From contig CAJVXY010000001.1 of NCBI GenBank assembly GCA_913009895.1, positions 122,469-186,468 of the forward strand: 64,000 bases of DNA, written 5' to 3'. Positions 9,434 through 17,806 of the stretch are shown here, in pieces. The notes below the pieces were generated by a model. The model did not search any database, had not been told where the DNA came from, and was given only the letters and a program-made list of their open reading frames with translations. The stretch is from an uncultured Acidiferrobacteraceae bacterium (lineage in GTDB: Bacteria; Pseudomonadota; Gammaproteobacteria; Acidiferrobacterales; SZUA-150). A program made the position numbers and the translations under genes. The stretch's first letter is position 1, and the number at the start of each line of letters is the position of its first letter.

Positions 9434-9436
9434 CAC

Positions 9437-9772
9437 TTATTCGCTCTCGCTATATTCATAAAGTTTATGGTTCCCGTAAAATCCATAACGGCCAGCGATA
9501 TTCGTAAACTCGGGTTTTGTTGTGGGGTATACCCAGGCAATATCATTGAAGTAACCCGTATCCGATTTCATATCTATCCAGTTGCAAATTCCTTTTTTCG
9601 GGCAACTGTAAGTTCGGTCGCTAATTTCCATGAAATCATTTTGGCCGGATTCTGGAATAAAATAATGGTTTCCCTCCAGGTGAATAATTTCATTGGCTGG
9701 CGCGCGCGCTAAAATTGCATGGTTTTTTTTCATTATTATCTGGCCAAACATTCTTTTATCACCTGTTGTCAT
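9437..9772 (-). CDS. DUF427 domain protein
   Basis: A protein of up to 111 residues belonging to DUF427, a small beta-tent-like family. The block HYFIPESGQNDFMEISDRTYSCPKKG (residues about 37-62) followed by WIDMK and DIAWVYPTTKPEF is diagnostic: the family has a conserved YFP ... C-P-x-K-G ... W-Y core. Function is unknown. The ATG at 9772 sits 2 bp after the cyclo-ligase stop; an internal ATG at 9733 (MKKNHAILARAP) would give 98 residues and fits the usual family start better. It lies between 5-formyl-THF cyclo-ligase and the EVE gene, probably in one operon. Confidence 0.87.
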   Translation of the reverse strand: MTTGDKRMFGQIIMKKNHAILARAPANEIIHLEGNHYFIPESGQNDFMEISDRTYSCPKKGICNWIDMKSDTGYFNDIAWVYPTTKPEFTNIAGRYGFYGNHKLYEYSESE

Positions 9773-9774
9773 GG

Positions 9775-10362
9775 TTAAGCAAAATCAATAAAACGTTTAT
9801 CTGTTATAGCGTAGCGAAGTGGTACATCCCATTTTTCGTTGTCGATATTATCAATACACTGAAAATCGTGTGCCAGGCCGGTCAATAGCGGAGACCGCCA
9901 GTATTTGCGCTGCTTTATAAATTGCAGGCTGCGGTCATAATAACCCTGGCCCATGCCAATTCTATTGCCTGCGAGATCAAAAGCAACCAGTGGTAAAAAA
10001 ACAAGATCAAGCCGATGGGCAGTGATTCTTTTGCCAGGAAGAACATCGGGTTCAGCAATACCAAAACGGTTATATAACATATTTGAATCTGGATTAAACG
10101 GCGCAAACCATAATGGCGCCCAGGGCAAATGAGAAATGACAGGCAGGTACACCTGTTTATTTAATGACCACAGGGTTTCTATGATAGGCCAGGTTTCAAT
10201 CTCGCCATCACTGGCAAGGTAACAGGCGATACGTTGATGCCTGCGCAAAAATCGGCTCGCCACCAAATTTGAAGCCAGATTCGCCGCCGCCCGTTGCTGT
10301 TCTTCCAGGTTGAGTTCACGACGTTGTGTCCGAATTTTTTTTCTAAGTGTTGTTTTGTTCAC
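9775..10362 (-). CDS. 5-formyltetrahydrofolate cyclo-ligase
   Basis: 5-FCL (YgfA/Fau family) converts 5-formyl-THF with ATP to 5,10-methenyl-THF. The 195 residues have the expected features: a basic N-terminus KTTLRKKIRTQRREL, the IACYLASDGEIETWPII substrate region, and the signature NRIGMGQGYYDRSL near residue 140. Position directly downstream of zapA and 6S RNA is the classic gammaproteobacterial arrangement, where the RNA and this gene share a primary transcript. Three 12-bp repeats lie just upstream between 6S RNA and the start. Confidence 0.93.
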   Translation of the reverse strand: MNKTTLRKKIRTQRRELNLEEQQRAAANLASNLVASRFLRRHQRIACYLASDGEIETWPIIETLWSLNKQVYLPVISHLPWAPLWFAPFNPDSNMLYNRFGIAEPDVLPGKRITAHRLDLVFLPLVAFDLAGNRIGMGQGYYDRSLQFIKQRKYWRSPLLTGLAHDFQCIDNIDNEKWDVPLRYAITDKRFIDFA

Positions 10363-10428
10363 GAAAATAAAAAATATTAAAAAAAATGAATTTGAATAAA
10401 AAAGTATAACGCAACTAAATTATATATT

Positions 10429-10464
10429 GGGTTATTTCTGGGGTTATATCCGGGGTTATATTTT
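10429..10464. repeat. three tandem 12-bp repeats (GGGTTATATCCG-like)
   Basis: Three consecutive copies of a 12-bp unit, GGGTTATTTCTG, GGGTTATATCCG and GGGTTATATTTT, each beginning GGGTTAT at 10429, 10441 and 10453. They lie between the 6S RNA gene and the cyclo-ligase start. A 12-bp phase is slightly more than one helical turn. They could be a protein-binding site or part of RNA processing; nothing in the sequence decides this. Confidence 0.6.
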
Positions 10465-10554
10465 CATTCTGAGAAAGTATTAACTTTACAGATTATGATA
10501 TTTATAGATTATTGTGGCATTGAGGCCCGGTCACGAAATCAGGAAAAGATGTAG

Positions 10555-10720
10555 ATGAAGGTAAAATCCTCCACTTGTGCCGTGTTGCCCCTCCGCCTTG
10601 AACCAGGCGAAGTAGGAGGGTGCCTGGGGGACACATCAGGCTTCCCACTTCGAGGTGGGCTTGCACAACAGTATCCGCGTTCGGCTCCCGGTCTGTAGCT
10701 TATAGGTTCAAAGATTGTAA
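10555..10720 (-). ncRNA. ssrS: 6S RNA
   Basis: The minus strand here reads like gammaproteobacterial 6S RNA, the RNA that sequesters sigma-70 RNA polymerase. Recognisable parts in order are GGGAGCCGAACGCGGATA, TTGTGCAAGC, the hairpin CCCACCTCGAAGTGGG, AAGCCTGATGTGTCCCCC, and the paired CGCCTGGTTCAAGGCGGAGG stem followed by GGCAACACGGCAC. The region is GC-rich and structured within an AT-rich spacer, and it lies exactly between zapA and the 5-FCL gene, the conserved ssrS location. I could not fix the closing stem, so both ends are approximate (within roughly 20-30 nt). Confidence 0.82.
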
Positions 10721-10853
10721 GGACAACACAAACACAGCAGAGAACTACTCCATTATGGCACTACTGGTAATAATATCCAGAACCCTGAGATAAATTCGGG
10801 AAGTGATAGATGAATCTTTATTTAAAAAACTTTTAGAAAGGGGAACTTCGGTA

Positions 10854-11147
10854 TTAATTATGCAGTACTGCTTCAATTTTTGATTGCAAGTTGCGAATTT
10901 TGTTGGTGGTTTCCGGGGGGATGCCGCCAGTATTTTCAAGTTTTATCAGTTCATCGGCCAAATTTAATGCAGCCATAATGGCGCACCGTTCAGCGCCAAT
11001 CACGCGACCGGAATTCTGGATTTCGCGCATTCTTTTATCAAGCAAGCTGGCCGCCTGGGTTAAAGACTGCCGCTGTTCGTCTGGGCAGGCCACCAGGAAG
11101 TCTTTGCCCAGAATTTTAACATTAATACCTGCCTGGGAACTCTTCAT
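10854..11147 (-). CDS. zapA: cell division protein ZapA
   Basis: A 97-residue ZapA, the cytosolic protein that bundles FtsZ filaments at the division site. VNVKILGK-type N-terminus (INVKILGKDFLVACPDEQRQSL), the LLDKRMREIQNSGRVIGAERCAIMAALNLADELI helix and a C-terminal coiled coil (NKIRNLQSKIEAVL) are typical. It starts 1 bp after the stop of the ZapB-like gene and precedes 6S RNA, the standard gammaproteobacterial order. Function is by family. Confidence 0.93.
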   Translation of the reverse strand: MKSSQAGINVKILGKDFLVACPDEQRQSLTQAASLLDKRMREIQNSGRVIGAERCAIMAALNLADELIKLENTGGIPPETTNKIRNLQSKIEAVLHN

Positions 11148-11354
11148 TTAGCTTCGCTCCAGTGTTTTCAGGCGCGTGATCATGGTTTCAATGCGATCCC
11201 GTGCGGAATGGGTTTTGTCCAGCAGGCGTTCGTGTTCAGTCGTTAATTTTTCCTGCTGACTGCGCAATTCCTTATTCTCGGACTTAAGTTCCTCGACGGC
11301 TGATATCAGCGCATCAATTTTCTGTTCCAGATTTTTCAGGTCTTGATCGGTCAT
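11148..11354 (-). CDS. TIGR02449-type ZapB-like coiled-coil protein
   Basis: A 68-residue protein that is one continuous coiled coil (LEQKIDALISAVEELKSENKELRSQ ... RIETMITRLKTLE). It matches the small TIGR02449 family found immediately upstream of zapA in many gammaproteobacteria and resembles the cell-division factor ZapB in size and heptad pattern. It abuts zapA without a gap, so the two are coexpressed and probably both act at the Z-ring. No direct evidence of function beyond this. Confidence 0.88.
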   Translation of the reverse strand: MTDQDLKNLEQKIDALISAVEELKSENKELRSQQEKLTTEHERLLDKTHSARDRIETMITRLKTLERS

Positions 11355-11480
11355 GGAGTGATCATTTTCTGGCTAAATAGTTGATAAAATTTATTGAATA
11401 TTAGGGCCGCACCGGTCGTGGGTCAATGCCCATGGCAAACTATTGACACAGTAGTGTTAGAATAGAGCGATTATAACTAC

Positions 11481-12113
11481 ATGTTTTTAAAGGACGGAAT
11501 AAGGTCATTGGCAATAGAAACAAAAGCTGAGCGCGAAAAGGTGGACCACGGTACCCTGGCCCAGGCTTTAGAGGCGGTAGACAGTGATACCTCAGCTGCT
11601 GAGGCCCATGGCGTGATATCAGGGGTGTTGTGTGTTTCCAGTGATGATCAGGCGGGCTCAAAATGGGTCCCGATACTCCTGTCTGATGCCGCCCAAATGG
11701 CGCCTGAAGCAGCAAAAAAACTATCCCTTTCCCTGATGCTTATCCATCAAAATACACTCAATGCACTAAAGTCCGGTAATTTTACCTTTGATTTAATGGT
11801 GCCCGCTGACGACAAGCCGGTAGCAGAGCGTACTGAAGCCCTGGCGGACTGGTGTCGGGGTTATTTGCTGGGTCTGTCGGTACACGGCCCGGCAGGCAAA
11901 CAAGACCTGACAGCACAAAAAAAAGAATTTGTTGAGGATTTAATAGAAATCTCCAATGTTCAGTCAGGGCCCGGGGACGAAGAAGACGCTGAAAATAACC
12001 TGATGGAATTACATGAGTTTATCAGGGTTGGTGTCCAGACCGTATTTGACGAAAGTCAGGCTGATTCAGTACTTGATATCACGGCAAAAAAACCGTCAGC
12101 CACAAAACATTAA
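11481..12113 (+). CDS. YgfB/UPF0149 family protein
   Basis: UPF0149 (YgfB/YecA-like) protein of about 200 residues. The hallmarks are AEAHGVISGVLC near residue 40, ALADWCRGYLLGLSVHG near 125 and the acidic segment ENNLMELHEFIRVGVQTVF near the C-terminus. In Pseudomonas a relative (YgfB) modulates an amidase regulator, but that role cannot be assumed here. The ATG at 11481 lacks a clear Shine-Dalgarno; a TTG at 11508, preceded by AAGG at 5-nt spacing, would remove nine residues and is a realistic alternative. It leads the plus-strand run with pepP, ubiH and the second monooxygenase. Confidence 0.88.
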   Translation: MFLKDGIRSLAIETKAEREKVDHGTLAQALEAVDSDTSAAEAHGVISGVLCVSSDDQAGSKWVPILLSDAAQMAPEAAKKLSLSLMLIHQNTLNALKSGNFTFDLMVPADDKPVAERTEALADWCRGYLLGLSVHGPAGKQDLTAQKKEFVEDLIEISNVQSGPGDEEDAENNLMELHEFIRVGVQTVFDESQADSVLDITAKKPSATKH

Positions 12114-12169
12114 CCGGGAATATAACCAGACCAGGTGGTCGCCATAGCAATCAGCTTTCGGGCATAATA

Positions 12170-13492
12170 ATGCTTATGAACACAACTATTGATATGGACC
12201 TGTTTGCAAAACGACGCCAGGAGTTGATGGACCACATGGTGGCGGGTGTTGCCATTATTCCGACGGCGCCGGAACAAACCCGCAATAATGACGTGTTGTT
12301 CCCCTACCGCGCTGACAGTGATTTTTATTACCTGACCCATTTTCCTGAGCCGCAAGCGGTCGCCGTGCTCGTGCCCGGCCGTGAACATGGCGAATTTATT
12401 CTTTTTTGTCGCGAGCGAAATCCTGAAAAGGAAATCTGGGATGGTTACCGTGCCGGCCAGGAGGGCGCCTGCGAACTTTACGGCGCTGATGACTCATTTC
12501 CTATTGAAGACATTGGCGACATTTTGCCGGGCCTGCTGGAAAATCGGGACAAGGTATTTTATAGCATGGGTCGTTACCCGGATTTTGATAAAAGTCTCAT
12601 GAATTGGGTGAACGAGGTTCGCGAAAAAGCACGCAATGGCGTCCATGCGCCCGGTGAATTTGTCAACCTGGACCACATGTTGCACGAAATGCGATTAATT
12701 AAACGTGCCGAAGAAATAAAGTTAATGAAAAAAGCGGCTAAAATTTCGGCCCGGGGCCATAGGCGGGCCATGCAAAGCTGTAAACCAGGCATGATGGAGT
12801 ACGAGGTAGAAGCAGAATTACTTTATGAATTTAAAAAGGGTGGTAGCCCGTCCCCGGCCTATTCGTCTATTGTCGGTGGTGGCGCTAATGCCTGTGTTTT
12901 ACATTATGTCGAAAATCAATCGCAACTAAATGATGGCGACATGCTTTTAATTGACGCGGGCGCCGAAGTAGATGGTTATGCCGCCGACATTACACGCTGT
13001 TTCCCGGTTAACGGAAAATTCACAGGCGAGCAAAAAGCGATTTATGAGCTGGTGCTGGCATCGCAGCTGGCAGCCATTGAAAAAGTGAAACCCGGCAATC
13101 ACTGGAATGACCCCCATGATGCAGCGGTACAGGTATTGGTGGCCGGTTTGCGTGAGCTTAAATTGCTCAATGGCAGTACTGATGAGTTAATTGAAAAAGG
13201 TGAATACAGAAAATTCTATATGCATCGCACCGGCCACTGGCTGGGCATGGATGTGCATGATGTTGGCGACTACAAAATTGAAAACAACTGGCGTGAGCTG
13301 GAGCCCGGTATGGTGTTAACCGTAGAACCCGGTCTTTATATTGCCGGTGGCAACAAGAAGATAAATGAGAAATGGTGGAATATAGGTATTCGCATAGAAG
13401 ACGATGTATTGGTAACGAAAAATGGCTGTGATGTTTTATCGAAAGATATTCCAAAAAGTGTTGCTGAAATCGAAGCGCTAATGGAATCCTAG
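12170..13492 (+). CDS. pepP: Xaa-Pro aminopeptidase
   Basis: PepP, M24B family, removes an N-terminal residue when the next is proline; cytosolic. The 440 residues are the usual length, with the N-terminal domain (FAKRRQELMDHM ... FPYRADSDFYYLTHFPEP) and the pita-bread catalytic domain. The dinuclear-metal ligands are all readable: DAGAEVDGYAADITRCF, HRTGHWLGMDVHDVG, TVEPGLY and GIRIEDDVLVT. It lies 56 bp after the YgfB-like gene and 43 bp before ubiH, the conserved gammaproteobacterial cluster. A second ATG two codons in could be the start. Confidence 0.95.
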   Translation: MLMNTTIDMDLFAKRRQELMDHMVAGVAIIPTAPEQTRNNDVLFPYRADSDFYYLTHFPEPQAVAVLVPGREHGEFILFCRERNPEKEIWDGYRAGQEGACELYGADDSFPIEDIGDILPGLLENRDKVFYSMGRYPDFDKSLMNWVNEVREKARNGVHAPGEFVNLDHMLHEMRLIKRAEEIKLMKKAAKISARGHRRAMQSCKPGMMEYEVEAELLYEFKKGGSPSPAYSSIVGGGANACVLHYVENQSQLNDGDMLLIDAGAEVDGYAADITRCFPVNGKFTGEQKAIYELVLASQLAAIEKVKPGNHWNDPHDAAVQVLVAGLRELKLLNGSTDELIEKGEYRKFYMHRTGHWLGMDVHDVGDYKIENNWRELEPGMVLTVEPGLYIAGGNKKINEKWWNIGIRIEDDVLVTKNGCDVLSKDIPKSVAEIEALMES

Positions 13493-13535
13493 TAAGCAAG
13501 GCTGGCAGGGCTGAAATGAGGCGGGATATATAATA

Positions 13536-14822
13536 GTGGATAGCTTTGATCACGATGTCTTAATTGTTGGTGGTGGCCTGGTGGGTGCCACCCTGGCGTG
13601 CGCGCTGAGTCAATTAGGGGGCCAGGATTTAAAGCTGGCGCTGGTTGAAGCCAAACCACTCGGCGCCAGGGATCAGCCGAGTTACGATGATCGTACTATC
13701 GCAATGGCATTCAGTTCGCGGCGGATATTCGAAGGCATCGGCATCTGGTCTTCCCTGAGCAAGGCTGACACCACGGCAATTGATCATATCCATATAAGTG
13801 ACAAGGGTCGTTTTGGCATGACCCGCCTGTCGGCGACGGATGCCGGTCTTGAGGCCCTGGGTTACGTGGCCGATACCAAGGCGATTGGCACCGTGTTGTT
13901 TGATTACATCAATAGTCAAAAAAATATAAATCTAATGTGTCCTGCCGAAATTCAGTCGATTGAGAATGGGCCAGATGGAGTGTCGTGGCAACTGGCTGAC
14001 GGCGCCAGCAAAAAGAACAACAAGAAAAAATTCAGGGCCCGTATTGCCATCCTGGCCGATGGTGGCCGTTCAGGACTGCGGGAACAATTGGGTTTCCAGG
14101 TGATTAAGCAGGACTACCAGCAAACTGCAATTGTTACCAATGTTAGCCCAACGCGACCACACAACAATACCGCTTATGAGCGTTTTACCAAAACAGGGCC
14201 ACTGGCTTTGTTGCCCATGGGGCAATCAGGATCAAAATCCCGTTGTGCCGTGGTCTGGAGTACCGCGCCGGACCAGGTCGATGAAATTCTTTCCTGGGAA
14301 AACGACAAATTTCTGGCGCAGTTGCAATCCCGTTTTGGCTGGCGACTTGGAAAATTTACCAAAATCGGCAAACGCCAGGCCTATCCCTTGCACCTGACCA
14401 AACCTGTTGACCTGGTGAAACAGCGGGTGATCCTGGCGGGCAATGCTGCCCATACGGTCCATCCCGTTGCCGGCCAGGGTTTTAACATGGGTCTGCGCGA
14501 TGTGGCTTGCCTGGCGCAGGTGCTGGAAGACGCAATTAAGTACAACAATGATATTGGTGACGAAAAAGTTTTGGCACGGTACGCCCAGTGGCGCAAGCGG
14601 GACAATAAAATGGTGCCACTATTTACCGATGGCCTAATCCGGATATTCTCAAATGATTTCCCGCCCCTGGCCCTGGCGCGCAATATTGGATTATTGGCCG
14701 TTGATTTATGCCCGCCCCTGAAACGGGAATTTACCCGCCGCACCAGTGGTTTGGCGGGCACCTTGCCAAGACTGGCCCGTGGGCTACCGTTACGGGAAAA
14801 TAAACAAGGCTTCACAACATAA
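13536..14822 (+). CDS. ubiH: ubiquinone hydroxylase UbiH
   Basis: FAD-dependent aromatic hydroxylase of the UbiH/Coq6 family, acting in ubiquinone ring modification (UbiH hydroxylates C1 of the octaprenyl ring by family). The GTG start gives DVLIVGGGLVGATLACALSQ as the dinucleotide-binding motif at once. Further motifs are ADGGRSGLREQLGF near residue 170 and ILAGNAAHTVHPVAGQGFNMG (about 300-320), the second FAD-binding GD/GN motif; here GN replaces the more usual GD. It is cytosolic and probably part of the Ubi metabolon. It is followed after 2 bp by a paralogue. Confidence 0.92.
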   Translation: MDSFDHDVLIVGGGLVGATLACALSQLGGQDLKLALVEAKPLGARDQPSYDDRTIAMAFSSRRIFEGIGIWSSLSKADTTAIDHIHISDKGRFGMTRLSATDAGLEALGYVADTKAIGTVLFDYINSQKNINLMCPAEIQSIENGPDGVSWQLADGASKKNNKKKFRARIAILADGGRSGLREQLGFQVIKQDYQQTAIVTNVSPTRPHNNTAYERFTKTGPLALLPMGQSGSKSRCAVVWSTAPDQVDEILSWENDKFLAQLQSRFGWRLGKFTKIGKRQAYPLHLTKPVDLVKQRVILAGNAAHTVHPVAGQGFNMGLRDVACLAQVLEDAIKYNNDIGDEKVLARYAQWRKRDNKMVPLFTDGLIRIFSNDFPPLALARNIGLLAVDLCPPLKREFTRRTSGLAGTLPRLARGLPLRENKQGFTT

Positions 14823-14824
14823 CC

Positions 14825-16081
14825 ATGAGTACAGATTGCGACATTATTATTAACGGTGGCGGGATGGTTGGCAGCGCCCTGGCTTGTCTATTGGCTGACT
14901 CGGGTTTGTCTATCGTGATACTTGAGTCGAACTTGCCGCCAGGTGATAAAAAAGCCAGCAAAGATATTCGTGTCAGTGCCCTGACCCTGGCAACAAAAAA
15001 TATTTTTGACTCCATTGATGTTTGGCAGTCAGTCAGTCACGCTAAAAATCCGCCGGCGCCTATCATGGAAATGCAAATATGGGATGCAGGCAGTAGCGGC
15101 CAAATTCATTTTGATAGTGCCGAGATTGGTGAACCTTGCCTGGGTTATATCGCCAGCAATCAGAAGGTGCTGGATAGTTTATACACACGGATTAAACGCA
15201 GTAGTAATATAAAAATAAAATTTGACTGTGTTTTAAAAGATTACAAAATTAGTCAGGACCAGGTGGCTGTATTAACAGAAGCAGGAGCAACGATTACTGC
15301 CAGCCTGTTAATAGGTGCCGATGGTGCTTCTTCAAGGGTACGAACCATTGCCGGTTTGGAAAATCATGGCTGGCCGTATAACCAAACTGCTATTGTCGCG
15401 ACGGTAGAATCAGAAAAACAACATAACAATACCGCCTGGCAACGTTTTTTACCCACAGGTCCGCTGGCGTTCCTGCCATTGGCCGATTTACAGCAAACAT
15501 CAATTGTCTGGTCAGCCGATACCGCCTATGCCAATGAGCTTTTACAATTAAACGATGCTGACTTTAAAGAAACACTGGGCCAGAAATTCGAGAATCGCCT
15601 GGGTGAAATAAAAAACGTCGGACCTCGTAACGGTTTCCCGCTGACATTGGCCCATGCCGAGCTTTATACAGATGAACGACTGGCGTTGATTGGAGACGCC
15701 GCCCACAGGATGCATCCACTGGCTGGCCAGGGGGTTAATATGGGTTTGCTTGATGCCGCCGTGCTGGCCGAGATTATTCAGGGTCATTCAGAGCAGGGTC
15801 GGGACTTTGGTAAAAACTTTCGCCTCAAGGCCTACACCCGTTGGCGCAAACACGACAACCAGTTAATGTTAATGGCCACCGATGGTTTTAAACGTGTATT
15901 TGGTATTAATCAGCCCATGTTAAATAATATACGGGGCCAGGGAATGAATTTCGTTTCAGGCCTGCCGCCCCTGCGCCGATCAATGATGCGACTTGCATCT
16001 GGCATGGCCTCTGGAATAATTACGGGCATGACAGGAAATTTGCCCAGGGCCGCTTTATCTTCCACAAGCAGTCGCTGGTAA
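14825..16081 (+). CDS. UbiH/UbiF/VisC-family FAD monooxygenase (UbiI-like)
   Basis: A second FAD-dependent hydroxylase of the same family, 418 residues, in the place occupied by visC/ubiI in gammaproteobacteria. INGGGMVGSALACLLADSG is the N-terminal FAD motif, LIGADGASSRVRTIAG the middle one, and LIGDAAHRMHPLAGQGVNMG the C-terminal one. UbiI hydroxylates C5 of the ubiquinone precursor, UbiF C6; sequence alone does not safely separate these, so I give no symbol. Spacing of 2 bp after ubiH indicates coupling. Confidence 0.9.
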   Translation: MSTDCDIIINGGGMVGSALACLLADSGLSIVILESNLPPGDKKASKDIRVSALTLATKNIFDSIDVWQSVSHAKNPPAPIMEMQIWDAGSSGQIHFDSAEIGEPCLGYIASNQKVLDSLYTRIKRSSNIKIKFDCVLKDYKISQDQVAVLTEAGATITASLLIGADGASSRVRTIAGLENHGWPYNQTAIVATVESEKQHNNTAWQRFLPTGPLAFLPLADLQQTSIVWSADTAYANELLQLNDADFKETLGQKFENRLGEIKNVGPRNGFPLTLAHAELYTDERLALIGDAAHRMHPLAGQGVNMGLLDAAVLAEIIQGHSEQGRDFGKNFRLKAYTRWRKHDNQLMLMATDGFKRVFGINQPMLNNIRGQGMNFVSGLPPLRRSMMRLASGMASGIITGMTGNLPRAALSSTSSRW

Positions 16082-16106
16082 ACATTAATCAGGCGCGCCA
16101 GTCCCA

Positions 16107-17339
16107 ATGCAACTATTTGATATTTCTGCCGCACTGCTGGCACTGGCAGCCTTGTTTAGCTGGGTAAACGCCAGGTTCATTCACCTGCCGACCACAATCG
16201 GCGTGATGCTCATTGCCCTGGTTTTTTCCCTGTTATTAATTTCATTGTCCTTTTTTGGAGTTGATGCCCAGGTTTATGCCAGCAAACTACTAGCCGGTAT
16301 AGATTTTAATATTACCCTGATGTACGGCATGTTGAGTTTTTTATTATTTGCCGGGGCGTTACATATTAATATTAACGACCTGCGTCAGCAGGCATGGGTC
16401 GTGTTAACCCTGGCTACCCTGGGCGTAATTATTTCTACGTTTATTGTCGCTGTTGCCAGTTGGTTGTTGCTCAATGGGCTGGGCTTTTCAATCTCTTTTA
16501 TTTATTGCCTGTTATTTGGCGCATTAATATCACCCACCGATCCAATTGCTGTTATGGCCATGTTAAAAAGTGTTGGCACGCCAAAGAGCCTGGAAACAAA
16601 AATTGCCGGCGAATCACTTTTTAATGATGGCGTAGCAGTTGTGGTTTTCATTATCATATTAAGACTGGCCACGGGCGGTGAGACCGTGCAGGTCAGTTCT
16701 GTGGTTGGCTTGTTTCTTGTCGAAGCAATCGGTGGCGGCGTGCTAGGGTTCGTGGCCGGTTATGGTGTCTACCGCATGCTCAGGACTATTAATAATTACC
16801 AGGTAGAAGTATTGCTGACACTTGGTTTGGTCATGGGGACCTATTCCCTTGCCCACGCGCTCCATGTTTCGGGCCCCATTGCGATTGTTGTTGCCGGCCT
16901 GTTGATTGGCAACCACGGCAGGACACTGGCCATGTCTGACAAGACCCGTGAGCATCTTGATACGTTCTGGGAGTTAATGGATGAAATTTTAAATGCAGTA
17001 TTATTTGTCCTGATTGGCCTGGAAATTCTGGTGCTTACTTTTAACGGCCAATACTGGCTGGCGGGTTTACTGACCATACCGATTGTTTTGATTGCGCGTT
17101 TTGTCAGCGTTGCAATCCCGATTACATTAATGAAATGGCGCCGCAAATTTACCCCTGGTGTGATCAAGATATTAACCTGGGCTGGTTTGCGCGGCGGTAT
17201 TTCCGTGGCCCTGGCACTGTCAATACCTGCAAGTCCTGAACGTACGCTAATACTGGCGCTGACTTATACGGTGGTTTTATTTTCCATTATTGTCCAGGGG
17301 CTGACGATTAAGAGACTTTTTGCTGGTCTGGAAGAATAA
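16107..17339 (+). CDS. CPA1-type Na+/H+ antiporter
   Basis: A 410-residue polytopic membrane protein of the CPA1 (NhaP-like) family with around twelve membrane segments. Key features are GALISPTDPIAVMAMLKSVG with the TD-P unwound helix motif, and AGESLFNDGVAVVVF with the ND pair implicated in cation binding, then LTWAGLRGGISVALALS, a well-conserved R-G motif. Likely substrate Na+ (or K+) and H+; it handles sodium extrusion or pH control. It is the last gene of the plus-strand run beginning at 11481, 26 bp after the monooxygenase. Confidence 0.92.
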   Translation: MQLFDISAALLALAALFSWVNARFIHLPTTIGVMLIALVFSLLLISLSFFGVDAQVYASKLLAGIDFNITLMYGMLSFLLFAGALHININDLRQQAWVVLTLATLGVIISTFIVAVASWLLLNGLGFSISFIYCLLFGALISPTDPIAVMAMLKSVGTPKSLETKIAGESLFNDGVAVVVFIIILRLATGGETVQVSSVVGLFLVEAIGGGVLGFVAGYGVYRMLRTINNYQVEVLLTLGLVMGTYSLAHALHVSGPIAIVVAGLLIGNHGRTLAMSDKTREHLDTFWELMDEILNAVLFVLIGLEILVLTFNGQYWLAGLLTIPIVLIARFVSVAIPITLMKWRRKFTPGVIKILTWAGLRGGISVALALSIPASPERTLILALTYTVVLFSIIVQGLTIKRLFAGLEE

Positions 17340-17806
17340 AAGACGACACAACTACTGTGTAGGGTGTTATTTCAGGTTGGGCTGAACCTCTACTGCTGCC
17401 AGAAACACAAGGTTTATTCTGATGATCTGGTTAATGTATCCAGCAATCATATTCAAAATATTGATTTATGTTGTCTTGTATGACGGAATATGTGTACTAC
17501 ACTGCATAAATACAGATAGATATGATCTTGACTGTAGTTTTCTTACAGATTATTGATATTTAGCAAGATTTTTATATTTAGCGCTGCTTCAAGGTAAAAA
17601 GTGGGCATGAAATCTGCATTGCTTTTTTACAAAATTAACTATACTGCACTAAATGAAGAGAGCATGGTTAATGGCGTAAGTTACCCTGAGATTGGAATTC
17701 CCCTACGGACACACCTCTACGGACACTAATCATGGAAGATTAATCTTTCAGGGTTAGTGCATCTCATTTTTAAATAAGCATCACGCCTCGTTGTGGAGGG
17801 CACGAT
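17340..17806 (+). other. MCP upstream region with repeated and structured leader
   Basis: This 467-bp gap has no gene I can support. The last 130 bp before the MCP are distinctive: ACCCTGA at 17683-17689 can pair with TCAGGGT at 17748-17754; inside lie GGAATTCC, a duplicated CTACGGACAC at 17703-17712 and 17717-17726, and a small TAATC/GATTA hairpin. A strong GGAGGG ribosome-binding site precedes the MCP ATG. The arrangement looks like a folded 5-prime leader. It does not match a riboswitch class I know. No sigma-28 promoter was convincing. Confidence 0.35.

Noticed and set aside
11443-11463. TTGACA followed by TAGAAT before the YgfB-like gene, looking like a promoter
   Set aside because: The two hexamers are only 9 bp apart, far from the 16-18 bp needed for sigma-70; no better -10 was found at the right distance.
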